This document shows positions 9,006 through 17,149 of a DNA stretch of 61,297 nt, in pieces. The notes below the pieces were generated by a model. It saw only the letters and a list, made by a program, of their open reading frames with translations, was not told where the DNA came from and ran no database searches. Each line of letters starts with the position of its first letter. Within the stretch, counting starts at the first letter, position 1. This DNA is from Planctomycetota bacterium. Its GTDB lineage: Bacteria; Planctomycetota; UBA1135; UBA2386. The stretch spans positions 1 through 61,297 of the forward strand of contig JAQCBR010000008.1 of the NCBI GenBank assembly GCA_027621295.1, read 5' to 3'. The position numbers were made by a program, and so were the translations under genes.

Positions 9006-10937
9006 ATGACGAGCACCCCACTGCTGGACGGCATCGACTCGCCCGCCGACCTGAAGAAGCTGGCGCGCGAGGATCTGCCGAAGCTCGCCGCCGAACTCCG
9101 CAAGACGATCCTCGACACCGTCACCGTGACGGGTGGTCACCTCGGGTCGGGCATGGGAGTCGTCGAGCTGACGATCGCGCTCCACTACGTCTTCGACCTG
9201 TCGGTCGACCGGCTCGTCTTCGACGTCGGCCACCAGGTCTATCCGCACAAGCTGCTGACCGGTCGCAAGGACCGGTTCCACACGCTGCGGCAGAAGGACG
9301 GCCTGTCCGGCTTCACGAATCCGTCGGAGTCGCCGTACGACGTCTACCTGATGGGACACGCGGGGACCGCGGCCTCCGCTGCGCTCGGCATCTCCGCAGG
9401 CGACCGACACCTCGGCCGCGATCGCTACTCGATCGCGCTCGTCGGCGATGCGGCGATGGGTGCGGGATGCTCGTTCGAGGCGCTGAACTTCGCGGGCGGT
9501 CTCGAGAACGACCGCACGCTGATCATCCTCAACGACAACTCCTGGTCGATCGCGAAGACGGTCGGCGCGCTGTCGCGCTACCTCGACCGCGTCCGCACCG
9601 GGCCGGTCTACAACCAGGCGAAGAAGAAGCTCCACGATCTCCTGCAGTCGATCCCCGTGATCGGCAAGGAGATCGACGAACGCGTGGATCACGCGGTCGA
9701 CCACGTCCGCAAGCTCGTCGTGCCTGGCCAGGTCTTCGAGGAGCTCGGCCTGCACTACTTCGGCCCGATCGACGGGCACGACGTGCACGAGGTCGTCCAG
9801 TACCTGGAGCGCGTCAAGGACATCGACGGTCCGGTCCTGCTCCACGTCCGCACCAAGAAGGGGCACGGCGTTCCTGGCTCCGAGGACCGCTACGACCGTG
9901 CGCACGCGGCCAAGCCGGCGCCGAAGAAGGCGGAGAAGACCGAGCCCTGCGTGATCCTGCCCGCCGAGCCCAAGCCGAAGCGCAACGCGAAGGCGTGGAC
10001 CAACTGGTTCGCCGAAGGCCTCGAAGCGATCGCCGAAGAGGACAAGGACGTCGTCGCGCTGACCGCGGCGATGCCCGACGGCACCGGCCTGATGGACTTC
10101 GCGAAGCGCTTCCCCGACCAGTTCCACGACTGCGGGATCGCCGAGCAGCACACGGTCGCGTTCGCGTCGGGTCTGGCCTGCGCCGGGCTCAAGCCGGTGG
10201 CGGCGATCTACTCGACGTTCCTCCAGCGCGCCTACGACCAGGTCTTCCAGGAAGTGCTGATCCAGGAGCTGCCCGTCGTCTTCGCGATGGACCGCGCCGG
10301 GATCGTGGGTGAGGACGGGATGACCCACAACGGTCTCTTCGACATCGCCTTCCTGCGCACGCTGCCCAACATCGTGCTGATGGCGCCGAAGGACGGTCCC
10401 GAACTCCAGGAGATGCTGCGCTTCTCGATCGGGCTCAACCGGCCGTGCGGCATCCGCTACGCGCGCGGTGGCGCACCCGACCTCGGCGACCTCCCGGGCG
10501 TGACCGAGGAGCGGCAGCCGGTCGCACTCGGCCGGATGGAGGTCGTCCGGAAGGGGAGTGACGGCGCGATCCTCGCCTACGGCCACATGGTCCAGACCGC
10601 GCTGGAGGCGGCGGAGATGCTCGCCGAGAAGGGCGTGTCGATCGAGGTCGTCAACGCCCGGTTCGTGAAGCCCCTCGATCGCGAAGGCATCCTCGCCCTC
10701 GCGGATCGGCATGACCGCATCCTGACGCTGGAGGACCATGCGGTGATGGGGGGCTTCGGCTCGGCCGTGCTCGAGCTCGTCGCCACCGAGGGTCCGGTGC
10801 GGGCCCACGTCCAGGTGCTCGGCATCCCCGATCGATTCCTGGTGCACGCGAGCCGCAACGAGTCGCTCCGTGAGTGCGGTCTCGATCCGGCGAGCGTCGC
10901 CGCCCGCTTCCTCGCCACCCTTTCCGCGCCGGTCTGA
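9006..10937 (+). CDS. dxs: 1-Deoxy-D-xylulose-5-phosphate synthase
   Basis: Thiamine-diphosphate enzyme that joins pyruvate and glyceraldehyde-3-phosphate, the first step of the MEP isoprenoid pathway. 643 residues from the ATG at 9006; the frame is open 45 bases further up, but homology does not require it. HQVYPHKLLTGR is near residue 80, the cofactor site includes GDAAMGAG near 147 and NDN near 177, and CGIAEQH near 375 carries the catalytic glutamate. The cofactor motif has GDA where most family members have GDG, and GHAGTAAS replaces the common GHSSTS. The rest of the metal site looks intact, so an active enzyme is expected. Sits between ispA and nadK. Confidence 0.93.
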   Translation: MTSTPLLDGIDSPADLKKLAREDLPKLAAELRKTILDTVTVTGGHLGSGMGVVELTIALHYVFDLSVDRLVFDVGHQVYPHKLLTGRKDRFHTLRQKDGLSGFTNPSESPYDVYLMGHAGTAASAALGISAGDRHLGRDRYSIALVGDAAMGAGCSFEALNFAGGLENDRTLIILNDNSWSIAKTVGALSRYLDRVRTGPVYNQAKKKLHDLLQSIPVIGKEIDERVDHAVDHVRKLVVPGQVFEELGLHYFGPIDGHDVHEVVQYLERVKDIDGPVLLHVRTKKGHGVPGSEDRYDRAHAAKPAPKKAEKTEPCVILPAEPKPKRNAKAWTNWFAEGLEAIAEEDKDVVALTAAMPDGTGLMDFAKRFPDQFHDCGIAEQHTVAFASGLACAGLKPVAAIYSTFLQRAYDQVFQEVLIQELPVVFAMDRAGIVGEDGMTHNGLFDIAFLRTLPNIVLMAPKDGPELQEMLRFSIGLNRPCGIRYARGGAPDLGDLPGVTEERQPVALGRMEVVRKGSDGAILAYGHMVQTALEAAEMLAEKGVSIEVVNARFVKPLDREGILALADRHDRILTLEDHAVMGGFGSAVLELVATEGPVRAHVQVLGIPDRFLVHASRNESLRECGLDPASVAARFLATLSAPV

Positions 10938-10952
10938 CGGAGGCCGATCCCT

Positions 10953-11807
10953 GTGCGACGCGTCCTGATCGTCGGTGACGAGCGCAAGGGAAAGGTCGCC
11001 CAGCTCGTGGCTCCGGTTGCGGAGCAGCTGCGCGGAGATGGGAACGAGGTCGAGGTCGAGTTCCGGCGGGACGTGAGTCTCGAGGGTCGGACCGAAGTCG
11101 ATCTCGTCGTCGTCTTCGGAGGCGACGGTTCGATCCTCGGTGCGGCCCGGCGCATGGGGGCCACTCAGCTTCCGACTCTCGGCATCAACCTCGGTCGTCT
11201 CGGCTTCCTGACCGCGTTCTCGCCCGAGGACGCCCTCGAGGGAATCCGCGCGGCACTGCGCGGTGAGCTGGTCGAGGAGCCACGCATGATGCTCGCCGCA
11301 TCGGTGGAGCGCGTGTCGGGCGAGTCGACCGCGCCGGTGCCCTTCCTCAACGACGCCGTCCTGGTCCGCGAGCCGAGCGCCGGGATGGTGACGATCCACG
11401 CGTCTCGCGTCGATCGGGACCTCGCGGTCTACACGGGTGACGGTCTCGTGGTCGCGACGCCCTCGGGGTCGACCGCGTATTCGCTGGCTGCCGGCGGGCC
11501 GGTGATGTCACCGCGCCTCGAAGCGATGGTGCTCACTCCGCTCGCTCCGCACACGTTGACGCTTCGGCCCCTGGTGCTGCCGGTCGGTGGTGGACTGTCG
11601 CTCGTGGTCCGTGAGACCGGCGGCGAAGGGCCGTGCGTCCTCACCGTCGACGGCCAGATCCCGATCGAGGTGAGGGCCGGTGACCGCGTCCACATCACGC
11701 CGACCGACGTCCGCTTCCGGCAGCTGACCCACGGTCCGGGCAGCTTCTTCCGCACGCTTCGCGAGAAGTTCGGCTGGGCGGACATGCCCCGTCGCGCTCC
11801 CGGCTGA
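10953..11807 (+). CDS. nadK: NAD kinase
   Basis: Phosphorylates NAD to NADP using ATP or polyphosphate. 284 residues, from a GTG start 15 bases after dxs. The signature GGDGS lies at residues 56-60, followed by NLGRLGFLTAF; the second motif ATPSGSTAYSLAAGGP is near residue 170, and the C-terminal region has HTLTLRPLVLP as in other family members. Probably co-transcribed with ispA and dxs, which fits because the MEP pathway consumes NADPH. The gene converges with the flavoenzyme gene downstream, with 68 bases between the stops. Confidence 0.95.
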   Translation: MRRVLIVGDERKGKVAQLVAPVAEQLRGDGNEVEVEFRRDVSLEGRTEVDLVVVFGGDGSILGAARRMGATQLPTLGINLGRLGFLTAFSPEDALEGIRAALRGELVEEPRMMLAASVERVSGESTAPVPFLNDAVLVREPSAGMVTIHASRVDRDLAVYTGDGLVVATPSGSTAYSLAAGGPVMSPRLEAMVLTPLAPHTLTLRPLVLPVGGGLSLVVRETGGEGPCVLTVDGQIPIEVRAGDRVHITPTDVRFRQLTHGPGSFFRTLREKFGWADMPRRAPG

Positions 11808-11875
11808 GGCGCCGACGGGTCCGCGGTGCGGGCGCCCCGCAGCTGGCGTGCGGTGCGCACCTTCGTCGTCGCTGG

Positions 11876-13261
11876 TCAGCTCCGGGCGCGGCTCTGTTCG
11901 ATCTGGCGCGCCAGCGAGAGCGCGACCTCGGCCAGAGTCGGGTGATACCACGGCATCTCCAGGAGCTGTGCGGCCGTCGAGCGGTGGTACATCGCGGCGC
12001 TGATCACGTGGATCAGGTCGTCCGCTCTCGGGCCGAAGATCTGCGAGCCGAGGATCTCGCCGGTCCTGCGGTCGGCGACGAGCTTCCACAGCCCGTGCGG
12101 CACGTCCATCGTGATCGCGCGCCCGGTCTCCGGGAAACGGGCGCTCGCGGTCACCGGCTCGAATCCGGCGTCGCTCGCGCGGCGGGCGTCCATGCCGATC
12201 CGGGCCATCGGTGGGTCGTAGAACACGACCTCGACGTCCAGCCTCTGTTCGACCGCGTGGGGACCGGGCACTCCGGCAGCGCCGAGTCCGGCGACGCGTC
12301 CCTCCCAGTTCGCGACGTGGAGGAGCAGTCGGTGACCCGATGCGTCCCCGGCGACGAAGATCTTCGGGTTGCTCGTGCGCATGTCCGAGCCGGTCCGGAG
12401 CCGGCCGGCCCCGTCGACCTCGACGCCCGCATGCTCGAGTCCGAGGCCGTCGAGCGCGGGCTGTCGGCCGGTTGCGAGCAGGATCTGTTCCGCGCAGAGC
12501 GTGCGGAGCCCGTCCGCCGTCCTGACTTCGAGGGCGACGCCGCCGTCGACCTCGCGGATCGAGGTCATCGCCTCGACGATGTGGAGGGTCAGGTTCGGCT
12601 CGTCGTCGAGGGCCGCGTGCGCCTCCGTCGAGATCTCCGGATCTACGTCCGCGAAGACCGGGCGCCGTCCGACCAGGTCGACCTCGACATCCATGCGGGC
12701 GAAGAACTGCGCGAGCTCGAGGCCGATCGCGCCCAGTCCGACGACGATGATCGACGCAGGGCGCGTCGTCATCTGCATCACGTCGTCGCTGGTCAGGTAT
12801 TCGATGTCGGCGAGGCCGGGCAGATCCGGGAGCCGTGTCGTCGAGCCGGTGGCGATCACCGCTCCTCGGCGGAACCGATACCGCACGCCTCCGGCTTCGA
12901 CCTCGTCCGGACCGGTGAACCGGGCGCGCGCTTCGACGACGCGGTAGCCCCCCGACTCGATGCTCCGGATCTTCGCGCGCTGGAACCGGGACACCTTCGC
13001 GTCCTTGTTGCCCATGATCGCCGCGAAGTCGAATCCGGGGTCGACCCGGGAGATGCCGGGAGTCGCGTGGTGACGAGCGTGGTGCCGCAGATGCGCGGCG
13101 TGCAGCATCGTCTTGGTCGGCATGCATCCTCGCAGGATGCAGAGCCCGCCGAGCTCGCCGACGTGGAACATGGTCACGTCCGCACCGGAGTCGTGGGCAG
13201 CCTTCGCAGCGGCGGACCCGCCGGTGCCGCCGCCGAGGATCAGGACGTCGGTCTCGTGCAT
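11876..13261 (-). CDS. Dihydrolipoamide dehydrogenase-like pyridine nucleotide-disulfide oxidoreductase
   Basis: 461-residue FAD enzyme. The N-terminal dinucleotide fold GGGTGGSAA is at 10-18 and the redox-active disulfide at Cys41/Cys46 (CILRGCMPTK). A second Rossmann motif VVGLGAIGLELAQ is near 174, the FAD segment IFVAGDASG near 310, and the C-terminal HPTLAE near 440 gives the His/Glu pair of the disulfide oxidoreductase active site. It resembles the E3 or mercuric-reductase branch, but no E1/E2 subunit gene or second cysteine pair for mercury is nearby. It is not certain whether lipoamide is the substrate. The ATG at 13261 was chosen because the frame upstream runs into the helicase gene. 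Probably co-transcribed with the helicase, 41 bases apart. Confidence 0.85.
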   Translation of the reverse strand: MHETDVLILGGGTGGSAAAKAAHDSGADVTMFHVGELGGLCILRGCMPTKTMLHAAHLRHHARHHATPGISRVDPGFDFAAIMGNKDAKVSRFQRAKIRSIESGGYRVVEARARFTGPDEVEAGGVRYRFRRGAVIATGSTTRLPDLPGLADIEYLTSDDVMQMTTRPASIIVVGLGAIGLELAQFFARMDVEVDLVGRRPVFADVDPEISTEAHAALDDEPNLTLHIVEAMTSIREVDGGVALEVRTADGLRTLCAEQILLATGRQPALDGLGLEHAGVEVDGAGRLRTGSDMRTSNPKIFVAGDASGHRLLLHVANWEGRVAGLGAAGVPGPHAVEQRLDVEVVFYDPPMARIGMDARRASDAGFEPVTASARFPETGRAITMDVPHGLWKLVADRRTGEILGSQIFGPRADDLIHVISAAMYHRSTAAQLLEMPWYHPTLAEVALSLARQIEQSRARS

Positions 13262-13302
13262 CGGTTGCGGGAGAGGCGATTCTGCGGAGAGGGCGATCGC
13301 GC

Positions 13303-15330
13303 TCAGCCGAGTTCGAACTGACGCTTCGCGTCGACCTCGTCGCGGTTGACGGTGACGATCGCCTCGGCGAGGCGGTCGTACAGCGGATAGTCCGGGGTCA
13401 GCGCGGCGCGGAGCTGGCGCATCATCTGGATCGCCATGCGCAGCGTGCGGACGAAGTCCCCGCCGTCGGCCCCGGTCAGGTGTTCGATCTTCCGCATCGG
13501 GGCGCCCTGGCTCCAAGCCATGACGGCGATCGTCTGCCCGAAGTCGATCGGCTTGATCGTGTGCTCGAACCCGTGCTGGATCTCCACCGCCGCGAAGCGT
13601 CGCACCGCATGCTCAGCTCTCCGAACGATGTCGGCCGGCAGGATGCGGTGGCCCTCGTGGCGCTCCTGACCCCGGCGCGGTTCGTGGACGATGGCTGTGA
13701 ACACCGCGGCGAGCTGGTGCATGTCGCAGTCGTCCAGCACCCCGTCGAACAGCAGTTCGGTGACCTGGATCTCGTAGCCGTTGATCTGCTGCGCGATCTT
13801 GCCGCGATCGAAGAGTCCTCCCTCTTCGCAGTCGAGGTAGCCCGCCTCGGCGAGGACTGCGATCTTCGCCCGGAGCGCGGCGCGCGCCCGGCTCCGGGTG
13901 CGGTCGCGACGCTTCTGGCTGCCCGAGCCCGCCTGGAACGCCGCGAACGACCGGTCGTACGCGTCGAGCAGGTCGAAGCCCATGCGGGCGAACAGGTTGA
14001 TGATCGTCGAGTAGGAGAGGTTGAACCGGGACTGGATCGGCTCGACCTTGCCGCCGAAGAGATCGCTGAGCGGTGCGTCGATCAGCGCTTCGTCGTCGAG
14101 GATCGACACGACGAGGCCCGCCTTGTCGATGCCCTGCCGACCTGCGCGCCCCGCCATCTGCATGTAGTCGCGGGCGGGCATGTAGTCGAACGACACGCCG
14201 TCGAACTTGCGCAGCGCGTCGAAGACCACGGTGCGCGCCGGCATGTTGATGCCGAGCGCGAAGGTCTCGGTGGTGAACAGCAGCCGCAGCAGGCCGGACG
14301 TGAACAGGCGCTCCACGACCTCCTTGTGGATCGGGAGCATGCCGGCGTGGTGGTAGCCGATGCCGCGCAGCGCGCGCACCTCGATCGCCCGGAGCGCCGG
14401 GTCCCGCTCGGCGTCGAGCTCGAACTTCCGGCAGATCTCGAAGAACACCTCCTGCATGCGCGCGCGATCGCGCCGCGTCAGCAGCTCGCGGTGCAGGTTC
14501 CGTTCGGCCTTGATCTCGCATTCCTTCCGCGAGAAGCAGAAGTAGAGGATCGGCGTCAGCTCCTCCCGCTGGAGCTGGTCGAGGACCAGCTGGGTCGGGT
14601 GAGGACCCCGGAAGACCCGTCGGCTCGGGCCACGGCGGCCGCGTTCGCCCCGGCCGTGCTGGACGTCCTGTCGAGGCCGAGCCCGCTCCGCTCGCCGTGC
14701 CCTCTCGACCGTCTGCTGCGCGCGTTTCCGCTGCGCGAGTTGGAACATCCCGATCTCGGGGTGGAACAGCTTCTGGTCGAGGGGAACCGGGCGCTTCTCG
14801 TGCCGGATCACCTCGAGGTCGTGGGGCCTGACTTCCTCGAGCCAGCGGCCGAACTGGGCGAGGTTCGCGATCGTCGCCGACAGCCCGACGATCCGGATCT
14901 GGTCAGGGGCGAAGATCAGGCTCTCTTCCCAGACCGTGCCCCGCTCGGGGTCGTCGAGGAAGTGGATCTCGTCGAAGATCACGTAGTCGACGTCGTCGAA
15001 GCGCTCGGGCGCCTCGAACACCGCGTTGCGGAAGATCTCGGTCGTCATGATGACGACCTGGGCCCCCGGGGCGAGGGTGAGGTCCCCGGTCATCAGACCG
15101 ACGTCGAGACCCTGCTCCTGGAAGTCGCGGAACTTCTGGTTCGACAGCGCCTTGATCGGCGCGGTGTAGAGCACCCGGCGCCCGCGTTGGATCGCGAGGT
15201 CGATCGCATACTCGGCAACCAGCGTCTTGCCCGCCCCGGTCGGAGCCGACAGCAGCACGTTGTGGCCGGCCTCGATCGCCTCGGCGGCGCGGACCTGGAA
15301 CGGGTTGAGGGTGTAGCCCTTGAATTCCAT
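13303..15330 (-). CDS. Ski2/Mtr4-like DEAD/DEIH-box helicase
   Basis: 675 residues. Walker A is APTGAGKT at 29-36, Walker B is DEIH at 120-123, and the SAT motif is at 151-153. The helicase C-domain carries YFCFSRKECE and the motif VI segment QMAGRAGRQG. Family members unwind RNA or DNA with ATP; the DEIH box, the GRAGRQG form and the long C-terminal part point to the Ski2-like branch of superfamily 2. The middle contains an Arg-rich insert (residues about 225-255) with low complexity. Start placed at the ATG at 15330, where the typical N-terminal FKGYTLNPFQVRAAEAI begins; the open frame continues upstream only as GC-rich shadow. Cellular substrate unknown. Confidence 0.88.
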   Translation of the reverse strand: MEFKGYTLNPFQVRAAEAIEAGHNVLLSAPTGAGKTLVAEYAIDLAIQRGRRVLYTAPIKALSNQKFRDFQEQGLDVGLMTGDLTLAPGAQVVIMTTEIFRNAVFEAPERFDDVDYVIFDEIHFLDDPERGTVWEESLIFAPDQIRIVGLSATIANLAQFGRWLEEVRPHDLEVIRHEKRPVPLDQKLFHPEIGMFQLAQRKRAQQTVERARRAERARPRQDVQHGRGERGRRGPSRRVFRGPHPTQLVLDQLQREELTPILYFCFSRKECEIKAERNLHRELLTRRDRARMQEVFFEICRKFELDAERDPALRAIEVRALRGIGYHHAGMLPIHKEVVERLFTSGLLRLLFTTETFALGINMPARTVVFDALRKFDGVSFDYMPARDYMQMAGRAGRQGIDKAGLVVSILDDEALIDAPLSDLFGGKVEPIQSRFNLSYSTIINLFARMGFDLLDAYDRSFAAFQAGSGSQKRRDRTRSRARAALRAKIAVLAEAGYLDCEEGGLFDRGKIAQQINGYEIQVTELLFDGVLDDCDMHQLAAVFTAIVHEPRRGQERHEGHRILPADIVRRAEHAVRRFAAVEIQHGFEHTIKPIDFGQTIAVMAWSQGAPMRKIEHLTGADGGDFVRTLRMAIQMMRQLRAALTPDYPLYDRLAEAIVTVNRDEVDAKRQFELG

Positions 15331-15404
15331 CGGGGCGTGCCGCGCCGGGCTGCCCGGGTCGGTTCCCGGAAGCCGCGGCGGCCGCCGGGGCGACGGGCGT
15401 CGCG

Positions 15405-15432
15405 TTGCAACGGCAGGACCGGACGGTATGCT
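15405..15432 (+). promoter_or_regulatory. Candidate sigma-70 promoter for the structured leader
   Basis: TTGCAA at 15405-15410 and TATGCT at 15427-15432 are separated by 16 bases. A transcript from here would begin near 15440 and carry about 260 untranslated bases before the start at 15703. Reading of the consensus only; no supporting experiment. Confidence 0.45.
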
Positions 15433-15702
15433 CCGGCCCGCCTGGAATCCACACGCGGGATGCCAGGGCACACGGGGCCTGACCCTCCACCACGGCACGG
15501 CGGTTCGACCGCCGGTGGGGAGTCGGCGACTCCGGGGCGATGGGGCGCGACGCCCGCCTCGCCCACGTGCATCCACCGAGAATCGTGACCCCATTCGGGT
15601 CCTGGGCGATGGGGGTCGGCGCGGCCGACCTGCTCCGGGACCCTCCCGGCACCCTGCGGGGGGATGCCGGGCTACTCCACATCCCGCCAGGAACAGTCAC
15701 CC
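15433..15702 (+). ncRNA. Hairpin-rich leader or non-coding RNA upstream of the 85-residue protein
   Basis: This otherwise gene-free stretch holds six inverted repeats: 15498-15504/15508-15514 (7 bp, loop TCG), 15519-15524/15528-15533 (6 bp), 15543-15547/15551-15555 (5 bp), 15587-15594/15609-15617 (8 bp with one bulge), 15614-15620/15624-15630 (7 bp), and 15645-15651/15665-15671 (7 bp). The fourth and fifth share bases 15614-15617 and so cannot both form. A ribosome binding site (AGGAACAG) follows at 15689. It does not match SRP RNA, tmRNA or RNase P RNA signatures that I know. Could be a regulatory leader, an independent RNA, or chance pairing in GC-rich DNA. Confidence 0.35.
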
Positions 15703-15960
15703 ATGGACAAGCAGACCGACACCGTCACCGGCAAGTTCGTTCACCGCCACGTTTCCCAGCTGAAGGTCCTGGCCCGGCTGATGGAGCACGAACTGGACGC
15801 CGCCAAGGGCACCGCCGAGGTCGCGATGGATCGCGAGCTGGTCGAGAGCATGCTCGACACCCTCGAGATCTTCATCGAGGACGTCGCGGGCGGCGAGTCG
15901 GGTGCCCGCGCGGCGAAGCCGGCCGTGGCCGAGAAGCCGGCCGTCACCCGCCTGAACTGA
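15703..15960 (+). CDS. Small hypothetical protein (85 residues)
   Basis: Starts at the ATG at 15703 with AGGAACAG upstream; an open frame reaches 39 bases further up, but lacks a good site. The protein is helical and soluble (FVHRHVSQLKVLARLMEHEL, then ELVESMLDTLEIFIEDV) with a low-complexity Ala/Lys tail. No signal peptide, membrane segment or known motif. Its position directly behind the structured leader suggests its expression may be controlled by it. No family recognised. Confidence 0.6.
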   Translation: MDKQTDTVTGKFVHRHVSQLKVLARLMEHELDAAKGTAEVAMDRELVESMLDTLEIFIEDVAGGESGARAAKPAVAEKPAVTRLN

Positions 15961-16138
15961 CGCTGGACTGCCCGGGATCTTCGGACTCGGGCAATCACTG
16001 CGATGCGACCTCGGCGCCCGATGCCGGTGTCCGTCGGTCTGCTCCGTCGTGGGCAGACGCACAGTTCGGCACAGTCTCCCGGTCCTGTCCCGTGGCCCGG
16101 CCCGCGCGATGCGCAGCCTGGCTCCGGGCCGAGTCAGC

Positions 16139-17062
16139 ATGCCCAGATCCCCGACGTCGCGTGAAGCCGAGTCCGGGATGGCCCTCGGCAGGTGGGCCGT
16201 CCGGGTTCTCGTCGTCGGTGGGCTCGTCGCGACGCTCTGGTTCGCGGGCCCGCGTGCGTGGCGGATCGCCTCGGCGCGCTTCGCGCTCGACGTGCAGGAC
16301 AGCGTTGTCGTCCCGCTCGATCGTCTCGGCGCCGTCGCAACTCCTCCGTGGGTCGACGGGCCGGTCCTGCGCGCGGTGCTCGAGGACCTCGAGCCGCGGC
16401 TCCGTGGGGAGATCGCGCTGATGGACGAGGACGGTGCGCGTGCGGCGAAGGCGCGGATCGCCGAGTCGCCGTTCGTTCGCGACGTGCGGTTCGAGCGGCG
16501 GTTCCCGGACCGGTTCCTCGTCGACGTCGACCTGCGTCGGCCGGAGGTCGAGGTCGTCTCCGAGGGGCGTCGGGTCGCCGCGCTCGACGGAGCCGGAGTC
16601 GTGCTGCCGCCGGGGCCGCTCCCACTCGGGCTCCCACGCGTCGGGGTCGATGGATTCGTGCCGGCTGTGCCGCTCGCGTCCTTCGAGTACGGTCGCGCCG
16701 TACCCGATCCCCGGCTCGCCGCGGCGGCCGCCGTCGCGCAGGAGTGGCGCGAGAAGATCACGCCCGCGATCGGCGCCGGCGCGCCGCGTCTGGCGCACGT
16801 CGATCCGAGGAACGTCGGCTGGAACTACGTCGCCGACGCGAAGACCAGCCGCATCGTCGTAGGGCTCGAACGGGTCGACGGCGCCGTCGCCTGGTTCCAC
16901 AACGGATTGGCGGAGGTGGATGGGGGGCCGGTCAGTGCGGATCAGCGCGCGGCCGTGCTCGCCGCGGTCCTCCAGGAGCATCCGGGCCTCGGCGCGGTGC
17001 TCCGCGGCGACCTGCGGCTCCGCAACCTCTGGCGGGACTACATCCTGCTCGAAGGGCGGTGA
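16139..17062 (+). CDS. FtsQ/POTRA-like membrane protein
   Basis: 307 residues. A short cytoplasmic N-terminus precedes one membrane helix at about 17-36 (RWAVRVLVVGGLVATLWFAG). After it, residues 115-160 resemble a POTRA domain: SPFVRDVRFERRFPDRFLVDVDLRRPEVEV has the FtsQ/DivIB pattern of a beta-alpha-beta unit ending in an Arg-Pro strand. In other bacteria FtsQ scaffolds the divisome; many planctomycetes lack FtsZ, so the role here is uncertain. Start could also be the ATG at 16178 (MALGRW). The gene ends 87 bases before the kinase gene. Confidence 0.5.
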   Translation: MPRSPTSREAESGMALGRWAVRVLVVGGLVATLWFAGPRAWRIASARFALDVQDSVVVPLDRLGAVATPPWVDGPVLRAVLEDLEPRLRGEIALMDEDGARAAKARIAESPFVRDVRFERRFPDRFLVDVDLRRPEVEVVSEGRRVAALDGAGVVLPPGPLPLGLPRVGVDGFVPAVPLASFEYGRAVPDPRLAAAAAVAQEWREKITPAIGAGAPRLAHVDPRNVGWNYVADAKTSRIVVGLERVDGAVAWFHNGLAEVDGGPVSADQRAAVLAAVLQEHPGLGAVLRGDLRLRNLWRDYILLEGR

Positions 17063-17149
17063 GGTCGGATCATCCGGGGCCAGCCGCGCGCGGACTGCGT
17101 CGTTGCGGCTAGACTCGATGCCCCGCGACGGAGTGCGCGGACACTTGCC

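Noticed and set aside
12140..12180. TTCGAATCC-like string resembling a tRNA T-loop
   Set aside because: It lies within the coding sequence of the flavoenzyme and no cloverleaf can be drawn.
15331..15702. SRP RNA, tmRNA or RNase P RNA in the gap
   Set aside because: None of the conserved core sequences of these RNAs was found on either strand.
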